A stretch of DNA of 64,000 nucleotides from Anaeromyxobacter sp. Fw109-5 (GCF_000017505.1 NC_009675.1:2294001-2358000); one strand, 5' to 3'. Shown: positions 9,483 through 16,884, counted from the stretch's first letter. Made by a program: numbers and translations. The notes: generated by a model not told the origin, from the letters alone.

Positions 9483-9683
9483 CTACTCCCGCCGTCGCTC
9501 GATCACGAGGGCCATGAGCCCGATGACGAGGCTCCACACGCCGAAGACGTACGCGTACAGGAGCGGGAGCCCCGCGATCTCGCTGGGCCGCGCGAACAGC
9601 GAGAGGATCGGGTAGTTCAGCAGCGCGCCGCCCATCAGGAAGATGGCGACCAGCCGCGGCCCCGTCGTACCCGAGCGGTTCAT
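9483..9683 (-). CDS. small two-helix membrane protein upstream of the symporter-kinase
   Basis: 66-residue protein with two predicted membrane helices (about residues 10-28 and 35-60) and a basic RRRE tail. The ATG at 9683 follows GGAGGCGTCG, a good ribosome site. A longer frame to 9824 exists but adds non-hydrophobic residues across the promoter region. It ends 9 bases before the symporter-kinase start. Many symporters of this family have a short membrane partner encoded just upstream (the DUF4212 or DUF485 type). This protein has the same size, topology and position, so I infer an accessory subunit. I did not recognise the exact family. Confidence 0.7.
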   Translation of the reverse strand: MNRSGTTGPRLVAIFLMGGALLNYPILSLFARPSEIAGLPLLYAYVFGVWSLVIGLMALVIERRRE

Positions 9684-9948
9684 CGACGCCTCCGGCGGCA
9701 GGATAGGGCGACTATAGCGCGGTGCGCCGGGGTGCGCAGGTGACGCGCTCACCCGGATGGTCCCCTGCGGATGGTGACGACACACGAAGGCGCCACGCTC
9801 GCGTGGAGGACACCCTCGCGGCACCGCTGATGACTCACAGAAAGAAGCGGGCCCGGCGACCGGTCGCCGGCGTGCTGGCGCGGGCGTGGCCGGAACCCGT
9901 TTGCGCTATGGTGCGCCGGAGGGGACCCGTCCCGCGCGGAGGAACGGA
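9684..9948. other. 265-base divergent intergenic region
   Basis: Separates the minus-strand signalling operon from the DmeF gene on the plus strand and must hold both promoters. I see no strong -35/-10 pair, repeat or RNA structure, apart from the GGAGG ribosome site just before 9949. Confidence 0.5.
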
Positions 9949-10941
9949 ATGCACATGGAGAGCGTCGAGCGCTGGCAGCACGATCACGCGTTCGTCGGGC
10001 GCGAGCCGGCGCGCGCCGAGCGGCGTACCCGCTGGGTCGTCGCGCTCACGCTCGGCATGATGGTCGCGGAGATCGTCGCCGGGACCCTGTTCCGGTCGAT
10101 GGCGCTCCTCGCCGACGGCTGGCACATGGGCACGCACGCGGCGGCCCTCTCCGTCGCGGCGTTCGCCTACGCCTACGCACGCAAGCACGCCGCGGACCCT
10201 CGCTACACGTTCGGGACGGGCAAGGTCGGCGCGCTGGGCGGGTTCGCGAGCGCGGTGGGGCTGGCGGTGATCGCGCTCCTCGTCCTGACGGAGAGCGCCG
10301 TCCGGCTCGCGTCGCCGGTGACGATCCGTTTCGACGAGGCCATCCTCGTCGCCTGCGTGGGGCTCGCCGTGAACCTGTTCTGCGCGTTCTTGCTGCGGGA
10401 CGAGGAGCACGGGCACGCCCACGGGACGGACCACCTCGACGCCCACGACGGTCGAGAGGACCACGACCACGACCACGTCCATCGCGGCCATGGCCACCGG
10501 GACCACAACCTCCGCGCCGCCTACCTCCACGTGCTGGCCGACGCGATGACCTCGGTCCTCGCCATCGTGGCGCTCCTCGCGGGGAGGACGCTCGGCTGGA
10601 GCTGGATGGATCCGGTGATGGGGATCGTCGGCTCGGTGGTGATCGCCCGCTGGTCGTACGGCCTGCTGCGCGACACCTCGTCGGTGCTGCTCGACGCCGA
10701 GGCCTCGGCGGCGCGCCGCGCCGAGATCCGTGGGGCGCTGGAGCAGGGAGGGGATCGGGTCGCCGACCTGCACGTGTGGCGGGTCGGTCCGAGGCACCTC
10801 GGCGCCATCGTGTCGGTCGTGAGCGACGCGCCGCGCCCACCCGCCGCCTACAAGCAGCGGCTCGCGGCGTTTCCCGATCTCGTGCACGTCACGGTCGAGG
10901 TGCACCGCTGCGACGGTTCGGAGACGCGCGGCGTCGCCTGA
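9949..10941 (+). CDS. dmeF: cation diffusion facilitator, DmeF-type divalent metal exporter
   Basis: Inner-membrane proton-coupled exporter of divalent metals; DmeF members handle cobalt and nickel, and often zinc or cadmium. The 330-residue protein has six hydrophobic helices, the metal site in helix 2 (ADGWHMGTHA, near residue 55) and its helix 5 partner (HVLADAMTS). A cytoplasmic His-rich loop spans about residues 152-187 (HGHAHG, HDHDHVH), followed by a C-terminal domain. The ADGWHMGTHA motif and long His loop are what I associate with DmeF rather than CzcD. The ATG at 9949 follows GCGGAGGAAC; an upstream GTG at 9886 has no ribosome site. A second, different CDF gene lies at 42171. Confidence 0.88.
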   Translation: MHMESVERWQHDHAFVGREPARAERRTRWVVALTLGMMVAEIVAGTLFRSMALLADGWHMGTHAAALSVAAFAYAYARKHAADPRYTFGTGKVGALGGFASAVGLAVIALLVLTESAVRLASPVTIRFDEAILVACVGLAVNLFCAFLLRDEEHGHAHGTDHLDAHDGREDHDHDHVHRGHGHRDHNLRAAYLHVLADAMTSVLAIVALLAGRTLGWSWMDPVMGIVGSVVIARWSYGLLRDTSSVLLDAEASAARRAEIRGALEQGGDRVADLHVWRVGPRHLGAIVSVVSDAPRPPAAYKQRLAAFPDLVHVTVEVHRCDGSETRGVA

Positions 10942-10945
10942 GCGG

Positions 10946-11716
10946 TCAAAACGCGCGGCTCTGCCCGCCGTCCACCACCCAGCACGCGCCGTTCACCCAG
11001 CTCGCCCGCGCCGAGAGGAGGAAGGCGACGACGGCCGCCACCTCCTCCGGCCGGCCGAAGCGCCCCCCGGGGATCTCACGGCCGACGAAGTCGGCGATGC
11101 CCTCCGGATCGGAGAGCCGGCGCCGCTCCCACCCGCCGCCGGGGAACGCGATCGATCCCGGCGCGACGGTGTTCACGCGGATGCCTTCCCGCGCGAGCTC
11201 CCGCGCGAGCGCCTTCGCGAGGCTCACCTCCGCCGCCTTCGCGACGTTGTAGGACGGGCCGCCCCCGGCCTCGCGGCCCCAGATCGAGGAGATCATCACG
11301 ATGGCGCCGCCGCCGCGGCGGCGAAGCTCCGGGATCACCCGGAGGCTCGCGCGCAGCGCGGGGAAGAGGTTTCGATCGAGCACCGCGCGGAAGTCCGCCT
11401 CGTCGGCCTCGGCGACCGTCCTCGCGCCCGAGCCGCCCACGTTGTTCACGAGCAGATCGACGCCGCCGAGCCGCTGCACCGTCCCGGAGACGAGGGCGTC
11501 CACCCCGCCCGCGGTGGTCAGATCGCAGGGCACGGCGAGGTGAGGGCCCGGACCCGCGGCCTCGAGCGCGCGGAGCGTCTCCGCGAGCGCGTCCTCCCCG
11601 CGCGCGCCCACCGCCACCCGCGCGCCCTCGCGGGCGAGCTCGAGCGCGATGGCGCGTCCGATCCCGCGGCTCCCCCCGGTGACGATCGCCGCCTTTCCGC
11701 CCAGTCCCAGGTCCAT
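10946..11716 (-). CDS. short-chain dehydrogenase/reductase
   Basis: NAD(P)-dependent oxidoreductase of the classical SDR family, 256 residues. The cofactor motif TGGSRGIG is at about residues 14-21, NNVG near 90, the catalytic Ser in MISSIWG and the Tyr/Lys pair in SYNVAK. The C-terminus WVNGACWVVDGGQS is typical. SDRs act on many substrates and nothing in the context decides which. The gene ends 4 bases from the convergent dmeF stop, so the two transcripts overlap. Confidence 0.9.
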   Translation of the reverse strand: MDLGLGGKAAIVTGGSRGIGRAIALELAREGARVAVGARGEDALAETLRALEAAGPGPHLAVPCDLTTAGGVDALVSGTVQRLGGVDLLVNNVGGSGARTVAEADEADFRAVLDRNLFPALRASLRVIPELRRRGGGAIVMISSIWGREAGGGPSYNVAKAAEVSLAKALARELAREGIRVNTVAPGSIAFPGGGWERRRLSDPEGIADFVGREIPGGRFGRPEEVAAVVAFLLSARASWVNGACWVVDGGQSRAF

Positions 11717-11759
11717 GAGGCGAGTGTAGCGCCGGGGAGGAACGTCCGGTCCGCCCTCG

Positions 11760-12347
11760 TCACCCCTCGAGCGGAGCGAGCGGGTGGCGCACGATGGTGC
11801 GCAACGCCTCGGGCGGCGTGGGCGGGCCGTTCAGGTAGATCTCGTGGATGGGGGGCGCGAGCCGCCGCCCCGCCTCCCGGGCGGCCGCCTCGAGCCGCGC
11901 GACCGCGGGCCCCACCGCGTCGTACGGCCCGCGATGCAGCGTCTGCACGCACTCGCCCTCGTTCAGCTCCTGGACGCGGACGGCGCGCGAGGCTTCCTGG
12001 TCCTGGATGGCGGCGGCGACCTCGGCGAGCTCGGCGCGGCCGATCGTCACGCCGGGACCGAGCCGGAGGAGCAGCTCCCAGGTGAATGGCCCATGCGTCA
12101 CGTCGGGCGTCCACCAGAGCGCCTCCAGGAACGCCGGCTCGACCGCCACGCCGCGGCGCGCCAGCTCCTCCGCGACCGTGCAGAGCGCCGCCACGTCCGC
12201 CTGGAACACGGCGCCCCCGGGCTCGCCGCGACCGACCTTGGCGAGGAAGCGGGCCGGCGCGACGGTCACGAAGCGCGGCGTCTCCGCTGCGGCGTACTCC
12301 CCCCGTGCAGGCGGCGACGGCGACTCGGCCGCGCGTGCGATCGGCAT
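11760..12347 (-). CDS. GyrI-like small-molecule-binding domain protein
   Basis: 195-residue protein matching the GyrI-like fold found alone or as the effector domain of MerR/AraC regulators. Key features are the ALWWTPDV and FTWELLLRL segments, the LNEGECVQTLHRGPYD strand that shapes the ligand pocket, and the ending HEIYLNGP. There is no DNA-binding domain, so it probably binds or buffers a small toxic molecule. The exact ligand is unknown. The ATG at 12347 was chosen because codons further upstream lack family resemblance and overlap a separate small gene. It lies 43 bases upstream of the SDR gene on the same strand. Confidence 0.82.
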   Translation of the reverse strand: MPIARAAESPSPPARGEYAAAETPRFVTVAPARFLAKVGRGEPGGAVFQADVAALCTVAEELARRGVAVEPAFLEALWWTPDVTHGPFTWELLLRLGPGVTIGRAELAEVAAAIQDQEASRAVRVQELNEGECVQTLHRGPYDAVGPAVARLEAAAREAGRRLAPPIHEIYLNGPPTPPEALRTIVRHPLAPLEG

Positions 12348-12474
12348 GCGTTCACCCCCGTGCTCCCCAGGAAAACACGCGCACGATGGGCCCGAGGCGC
12401 AACTGCGACGAGCCGGCGCGAGCCCCGTGCGCCCCCCGGTCTGCGGGGCGGGCCTGCCGACGCTCGCACGCCGC

Positions 12475-12654
12475 TCAGCGGGGCAGAGGCTGCGCCGGGG
12501 CGCCGCACCGCGATGCGTGCAGGCGGTCGTCACGCTCGACGAGCCGGCGCCGGCACTCCACGCAGGTGACCGTGTCCCGGAGGATGGTGCACCACCGCGC
12601 GTCGGCCGCGCCGCAGAGCGCCGAGTCCTTCGTGACGAAGTGGATGGGGTCCAT
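12475..12654 (-). CDS. small Cys-rich protein, probable zinc-binding knuckle
   Basis: 59-residue open frame with a good ribosome site (GGAGGAACC before the ATG at 12654). It begins MDPIHFVTKDSALCG and continues RWCTILRDTVTCVECRRRL, giving one CxxC pair (CVEC) plus two earlier cysteines, the spacing of a single zinc site. A further Cys falls near the end. The motif spacing and start context argue against chance, although codon bias alone is not decisive in this GC-rich DNA. I do not recognise a named family. It is followed 127 bases later by the GyrI-like gene. Confidence 0.6.
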   Translation of the reverse strand: MDPIHFVTKDSALCGAADARWCTILRDTVTCVECRRRLVERDDRLHASRCGAPAQPLPR

Positions 12655-12848
12655 CGGTTCCTCCGGACATCGTGGGTGACGCCAGACCGGGTCGCGGAAC
12701 CAACAGTGCGAGTATTCGCCCAGTACCCACGGTCCGGGAGTCCCACGTTCCAGGGCGTAGTCCAGTGTGCGACGCGGTGGTCTCGCAGCGATCTCGCGCG
12801 CCTGCGGACGCGGCGCGGAGCCGCGCGGCGCGAGGCCGCGAGCTCATC

Positions 12849-13238
12849 TCAGCGTTGACCGGTCTCCACGGGCTTCCCGGCCGCGATCCAGCCGGAGATG
12901 CCGTCGGTCATCACCCACAGTGTCCTGTAGCCGAGCTGGGCCGCCTCACGGGCGGCCTCGTGACTGGCAGTTCACCGCGGACCCGAGCAGTAGAAGACCA
13001 GCCTCGCGTCGCGATCCTCCGGCAGCACCTCGCGCAGCGGCCCGTCGCCGGCGAACCGCGCGCCGGGGAGGTGATGCCGCTCGAACAGATCGCGGACGTT
13101 GGCGTCGACGATCGTCACGCCGGGGGCGCCGAGCATCTTCTCCACGTCCGAGATGGACGCGACGCGAAACGGCTCGCTGCCGCCGCGCGAGCCGCAACCG
13201 AGCGCCAGCGCGATGACGACCCCCAGGCTCCGACGCAT
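12849..13238 (-). CDS. rhodanese-like lipoprotein with in-frame TGA; candidate selenoprotein
   Basis: Rhodanese fold of 129 residues if the TGA at 12972-12974 is read through, 88 if not. The N-terminus has a lipobox (ALALGC, Cys at residue 15), so it is probably a membrane-anchored periplasmic sulfur or redox protein. Next come DVEKML, VTIVDANVRDLFERHHLPGA and the active loop VFYCSGPR with Cys84. Codon 89 is TGA, followed in the same frame by TASHEAAREAAQLGYRTLWV and DGISGWIAAGKPVE, the normal rhodanese end. From memory, related proteins have C-x4-C-x-A-S here, so TGA replaces a cysteine. The ATG at 13238 follows GGAGG. A point nonsense mutation is the alternative. No selenocysteine synthesis gene is in this window. 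Confidence 0.6.
12939..12957 (-). promoter_or_regulatory. hairpin 14 nt after the in-frame TGA, SECIS-like
   Basis: On the minus strand, GGCCGCC, the loop CGTGA and GGCGGCC form a perfect 7-bp stem. It starts 14 bases after the TGA, which puts the loop 21 bases downstream with G as its second base. Bacterial SECIS elements are usually a short stem-loop with the loop some 16-37 bases after UGA and a G among its first two bases, so geometry fits. A caution: the DNA encodes EAAREAA, and such Ala-rich repeats form hairpins in GC-rich genes anyway. Confidence 0.4.
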
Positions 13239-13260
13239 CTGCACCTCCGGGGCAACCTCT

Positions 13261-13482
13261 AAACGACCGTGCGCGATTCGGAAACAGCGCGGCGAAGCCG
13301 CGCCCGCGGGACGGCGCGCGAGCCCCGAGGGGCGAAGCGCGCCCGGGCCCCGCGTAGCAGGGGTGGGGCCCCGACGAGCTTCGCTCGGCGGGGCGGGGGC
13401 GCAGCCCCCGTCAGAACATGGCTAAACCATGGCGTGATTCGCGACACCGAAGGTGATCGCGAATCACGAACCATGGTTTAGC
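13261..13482. repeat. array of consecutive hairpins ending in a 62-base palindrome
   Basis: The 300-base gap between the rhodanese-like and STAS-like genes is nearly all inverted repeats. Perfect stems occur at 13287-13303 (7 bp, GAA loop) and 13394-13410 (7 bp, GCA loop). A nested stem lies at 13314-13342, a CGAGC/GCTCG stem near 13374-13386, and a further GGGGCCCC-type stem near 13343-13374. It ends with a near-perfect palindrome at 13421-13482 whose outer arms are GCTAAACCATGG and CCATGGTTTAGC. Both strands are open for about 70 codons, which follows from the symmetry; I do not call a gene. It resembles a REP/MITE-like element. Confidence 0.65.
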
Positions 13483-13538
13483 GCACGGCCCCGCGCGGTG
13501 CCAGCGGACGGTTCCTGGAGGCGCGAGCGCGCCCTGCC

Positions 13539-13922
13539 TCAGGCGGTGGCGCCGGACTCGAGATCCGTCTCGGCCGACCACCTCGGCCCCGCGATGGGGA
13601 TCTCGACCTCGTCCTCGATCATCTCCAGGCCGAAGCCGGCGAGCAGGCGGGCGTGATCGGGTGTGCCGGGCAGGAAGGAGACCCGCTTGGTGCGCCGCGC
13701 TTCCCGGGCGAAGTTCGCGAGGATGCTCGCCGCGAACTCGAACGCCTCCACCGCGTGGGTGAGGTCCACGACGAACCGCGCGGCGTCGGACTCCTCCATG
13801 GCGAGCCGGAGCGCCCAGGCCGAGGCGCCGTCGAACGCGCCGTGTACGGCCAGCACGACCGCATCTCCCGCTTGCCATCGAACGATAGACGCGCCGGTCA
13901 TCTCGAAACGAACGTTAGGCAC
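13539..13922 (-). CDS. STAS-like domain protein
   Basis: 127-residue single-domain protein. The pattern AGDAVVLAVHGAFDGASA, then RFVVDLTHAVEAFEFAASIL and VSFLPG, matches the strand-helix layout of STAS/anti-sigma-antagonist domains, with a central acidic FVVDLT strand where the phosphorylatable Ser/Thr loop lies. It may take part in a partner-switching pathway, but no kinase or sigma factor is adjacent. The start is uncertain: a GTG at 13922 or an ATG at 13901, both with weak ribosome sites. It diverges from the HAD phosphatase gene. Confidence 0.65.
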   Translation of the reverse strand: MPNVRFEMTGASIVRWQAGDAVVLAVHGAFDGASAWALRLAMEESDAARFVVDLTHAVEAFEFAASILANFAREARRTKRVSFLPGTPDHARLLAGFGLEMIEDEVEIPIAGPRWSAETDLESGATA

Positions 13923-13968
13923 TCCGCGCGCGGCGCAAAGGGAGAATTTGCACTATGCTCCGGGTCTC

Positions 13969-14625
13969 TTGTCGGAACGGCCTCCGATCGCCATTCTCTT
14001 CGACCTCGACGGCACGCTCGTCGACACGGTGCCCTTCATCCTCGCCTCCGTGCGTCATGCGTTCGCCGGGTACGGGGACTGTCCGACGGACGCTCAGTGG
14101 ATCGCGGGCATCGGCACCCCGTTGCGGGCGCAGATCGCCTCCTTCGCTCGTCACCCCGAGCACGTGGACCCGCTCGTGGCCCGTTACCGGCAGTACTGGG
14201 TCGAGAACCACGACCGCATGACACGCCCCTTTCCTGGCGCCCTCGAGGTGGTCGAGCTCCTCGTTACCAGGGGGCACCCGGTCGGCGTGGTGACGGCCAA
14301 GACCGAGGAAGGTGCGCTGCGGACCCTCCGGCACACCGGGCTCCTGCGTTACATGCGAGCGATCGTGGGCGCGGATACGTGTCTCCGGAGCAAGCCGCAC
14401 CCGGAGCCGGTGCACGTCGCGCTCGCGCGGCTGGAGCGGCCCCCGCCGGAGGCCATCCTCGTCGGCGACTCGCCGCACGATATCGCGGCTGCACGAGCCG
14501 CGGGGGTCCGGGCCATCGGGGTACTGCACGGCGCGTGCGATCGCGAGCGCCTCTTCGCGGCCGGCGCGGAGACGCTGCTCGAGGACCTCGGGCCGCTGCC
14601 TGCGCTCGTCGCCGCGACCGGTTAG
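13969..14625 (+). CDS. HAD-family phosphatase, phosphoglycolate phosphatase-like
   Basis: 218-residue haloacid-dehalogenase hydrolase. Motif I FDLDGTLVDT gives the nucleophile and acid Asp pair near residues 10-12, motif II lies at VVTAKT, motif III is the Lys of RSKPHPEPV, and motif IV is VGDSPHDIAAA. A helical cap sits between motifs I and II. This arrangement is typical of phosphoglycolate phosphatase (Gph) or pyrophosphatase PpaX, and sequence alone does not separate them. The TTG at 13969 is the best start: it directly precedes the conserved domain, and upstream codons run into the divergent STAS-like gene. Confidence 0.85.
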   Translation: MSERPPIAILFDLDGTLVDTVPFILASVRHAFAGYGDCPTDAQWIAGIGTPLRAQIASFARHPEHVDPLVARYRQYWVENHDRMTRPFPGALEVVELLVTRGHPVGVVTAKTEEGALRTLRHTGLLRYMRAIVGADTCLRSKPHPEPVHVALARLERPPPEAILVGDSPHDIAAARAAGVRAIGVLHGACDRERLFAAGAETLLEDLGPLPALVAATG

Positions 14626-14737
14626 CGCGCCCCCTCCGAGCGGCTCCGGACGCGCCCGGAGGCCCGCACGCCGAGCTAAGCTCCCGCCGGTGGCAAGGTC
14701 GTGGCGGCTCACGCCCGCCGCCCGATGGGGAGGACGC

Positions 14738-15157
14738 ATGGTGAACGGGCTCGAGGCGACGCGCCGGGCCGGCGGCCTGGCGAAGGAGTTCCGGGAGTTC
14801 CTGCTGAAGCAGAACGTGATCGCCCTCGCGGCCGGCGTCGTGATCGGCGCCGCCATCGGCAAGGTGGTCAGCGGGATCGTGGATTTCGTGGTCATGCCGG
14901 TGGTGGGGCTCCTGCTCCCGGGCCAGGACGAGTGGCGCCAGGCGAAGCTCGACATCGGCGGGGGCAACGCCATCGGCTACGGCGAGGTGGTGGGGCGGCT
15001 CGTCGAGTTCGGGATCATCGCGCTCGTCGTGTTCCTCGTCCTGAAGGCGTTCGTGCGCGCGCCGCCGCCGCCCGCGCCGACGAAGGCCTGCCCGCAGTGC
15101 CTGGAGACGATCCCGGCCGCGGCCCTCCGCTGCCGCGCCTGCACCTCGGAGGTCTGA
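14738..15157 (+). CDS. mscL: MscL-type mechanosensitive channel with C-terminal zinc ribbon
   Basis: 139-residue large-conductance mechanosensitive channel: an emergency valve in the inner membrane that opens on osmotic downshock. An N-terminal amphipathic helix (KEFREFLLKQN) leads into the pore helix NVIALAAGVVIGAAIGKVV with its Ala/Gly face, then a periplasmic loop and the second helix (GIIALVVFLVLKAFV). The usual cytoplasmic helix bundle is replaced or extended by a Pro-rich linker and a CPQC-x(11)-CRAC zinc ribbon. The ATG at 14738 follows GGGGAGGACGC. Codons upstream of it belong to no MscL region. Confidence 0.92.
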   Translation: MVNGLEATRRAGGLAKEFREFLLKQNVIALAAGVVIGAAIGKVVSGIVDFVVMPVVGLLLPGQDEWRQAKLDIGGGNAIGYGEVVGRLVEFGIIALVVFLVLKAFVRAPPPPAPTKACPQCLETIPAAALRCRACTSEV

Positions 15158-15208
15158 GCTCGAGCGCGTCCGGCCGTCCCCGCGCCGCGGGCGTGGTAAG
15201 AGTCGGGG

Positions 15209-16036
15209 ATGCGCATCGCGTACCTCGGCCCGCCGGGCACCTTCAGCGAGGAGGCGGTGGCGCGCTGCGATCTGGCGCGCGGCGAGGCGGTGCCGCAGCC
15301 GACCTTCGCAGACGCGTACCACGCGCTCCGGCGGGGCGAGGTGGACGGCGCGCTCCTCCCCATCGAGAACTCCATCGAGGGGAGCGTCGGCGCGACGCTC
15401 GACCTCCTCGTCGGCGAGCCCGGCCCGCTCATCCGCCGCGAGCTGCTCCTCCCCGTGCGCCAGCACCTCCTCGCCCCTCCGGGCACCCGCCTCGAGGACG
15501 TTCGCCGCGTCCTCTCGCACCCGCAGCCCTTCGGCCAGTGCAGCCGCTTCCTGCGCGAGCGGCTCCCGGGCGCGGCGCTCGAGCCGACCCACTCGACGGC
15601 GGAGGCCGCGAGAAAGGTCGCCGCGGGCGAGGCCGGCGCCGCGGCGATCGGCTCGCGGGCCGCCGCCGACCGCTACGGCCTCGCGCTGCTCGCCGAGTCG
15701 ATCCAGGACGTCGACGAGAACTTCACCCGGTTCGTCCTGCTCGCGCAGGCCGACGAGGCGCCGACCGGCGCGGACCGGACCAGCATCGCCTTCACGCTCG
15801 ACCGGGATCGCCCGGGTGGCCTGTACGAGGTGCTGGGCGAGCTCGCCAGCCGCGGGATCAACCTCTCCAAGGTGGAGAGCCGCCCGATGAAGCAGGCCCT
15901 CGGCCACTACGTGTTCTTCCTCGACTTCGAGGCGCACCGGCTCGAGCCGGCGGCGGCCGAGGCGCTCGCGGGCGTCCGCGCGCGCGTGCACCGCCTGTGG
16001 CTGCTCGGCTCGTATCCGCGCGGCGGGGCGCCGTAG
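15209..16036 (+). CDS. pheA: prephenate dehydratase
   Basis: Converts prephenate to phenylpyruvate in phenylalanine synthesis. The 275 residues comprise the periplasmic-binding-like catalytic domain (RIAYLGPPGTFSEEA at the start, LPIENSIEGSV, and the catalytic Thr-Arg-Phe in ENFTRFVLL near residue 172) and a C-terminal ACT domain (about 190-270) with GGLYEVLGELASRGINLSKVESRP, which gives feedback inhibition by phenylalanine. It is a monofunctional form with no chorismate mutase domain. It follows mscL by 51 bases on the same strand, with no evident functional link. Confidence 0.95.
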   Translation: MRIAYLGPPGTFSEEAVARCDLARGEAVPQPTFADAYHALRRGEVDGALLPIENSIEGSVGATLDLLVGEPGPLIRRELLLPVRQHLLAPPGTRLEDVRRVLSHPQPFGQCSRFLRERLPGAALEPTHSTAEAARKVAAGEAGAAAIGSRAAADRYGLALLAESIQDVDENFTRFVLLAQADEAPTGADRTSIAFTLDRDRPGGLYEVLGELASRGINLSKVESRPMKQALGHYVFFLDFEAHRLEPAAAEALAGVRARVHRLWLLGSYPRGGAP

Positions 16037-16041
16037 CGCCG

Positions 16042-16884
16042 TCAGCGAGGAGCCCGCCATCCCGCGGCGAGCGCGCGCAGGTGATCCCCCGAGGCGCCGC
16101 AGCAGCCGCCGACGAGCGCGACCCCGGCAGCGAGCGCTGGCCGGAGCTCCGCGGCGAAGGCGTCCGGCGAGCGCACCGCACCCGGGAGCCCGGGGCTCGG
16201 CTTCGCGACGAAGGGGACGGGGAGGGTGGCCTTCGCCCAGGCGGCGAGCGCCCCGAGCGCTGCGCCGGGCGCGCCGCAGTTCACCCCGACCGCGCTCGCG
16301 CCGAGCGACGCCATCGCGAGCAGGGCCTCCTCGACCGAGGTGCCGTCGGAGAGCGTCGCGCCGTCGCCGAGCGCGGTGAAGGTCACGACCGCGTCGAGCC
16401 CGGTCGCGCGGGCGGCCACGAGGGCGAGGCGCGCCTCGGCGCGGTCGTGCTGCGTCTCGAGCCAGAGCAGGTCCGCGCCGGCCGCCGCCAGGGCGCGCGC
16501 GGCCCGTCCGTAGCCGGCCGCGAGGCTCCGGATCGGCGCGGGCCGACCGGGCGCGGCCAGCCCCGTCGGCCCGAGCGCCCCGGCGACACGCGCGCCGGGC
16601 GCCGCCCCGCGCGCCAGCCGCACGGCGATCGCGGCGAGCTCCTCGACGCGCGGCGGGTCGAGGCGCTGCGCGAGGCGCGGCGCCGCCAGGTTGAACGTGC
16701 AGGTGAGGACGATCTCCGCGCCCGCCCGGGCGTGATCGGCGTGGACCTCCGCGATCGCGTCGGGGCGGGCGAGCAGCCACTCCTCGGGGAGCGCACCCTG
16801 CGGGAGCCCACGCGCGACGAGCGCGGTGCCCATGCCGCCGTCGAGCAGCGTCGGCGCGCCGGGCGCCTCGTGGAGGCTCGTCAC
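16042..16884 (-). CDS. homocysteine S-methyltransferase domain protein
   Basis: 280-residue zinc-dependent methyltransferase barrel of the type that heads MetH and occurs alone in BhmT/MmuM/YitJ proteins. The start has LLDGGMGTALVARG. The zinc cysteines are visible in GVNCGAPG and the paired GGCCG near the C-terminus. It probably moves a methyl group to homocysteine. The donor (S-methylmethionine, methylfolate or other) cannot be told. The GTG start at 16884 overlaps the stop of the beta-CASP nuclease gene (GTGA), so it is translated in the same operon. Confidence 0.88.
   Translation of the reverse strand: MTSLHEAPGAPTLLDGGMGTALVARGLPQGALPEEWLLARPDAIAEVHADHARAGAEIVLTCTFNLAAPRLAQRLDPPRVEELAAIAVRLARGAAPGARVAGALGPTGLAAPGRPAPIRSLAAGYGRAARALAAAGADLLWLETQHDRAEARLALVAARATGLDAVVTFTALGDGATLSDGTSVEEALLAMASLGASAVGVNCGAPGAALGALAAWAKATLPVPFVAKPSPGLPGAVRSPDAFAAELRPALAAGVALVGGCCGASGDHLRALAAGWRAPR

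Noticed and set aside
12849-13238. Simple frameshift pseudogene reading of the rhodanese-like gene
   Set aside because: There is no frameshift: the same frame continues across the TGA with rhodanese-like sequence. A nonsense point mutation remains possible and is stated in the finding.
13259-13481. Two open frames, one on each strand, over the hairpin array
   Set aside because: The symmetry of the palindromes keeps both strands free of stops; no ribosome site or domain.
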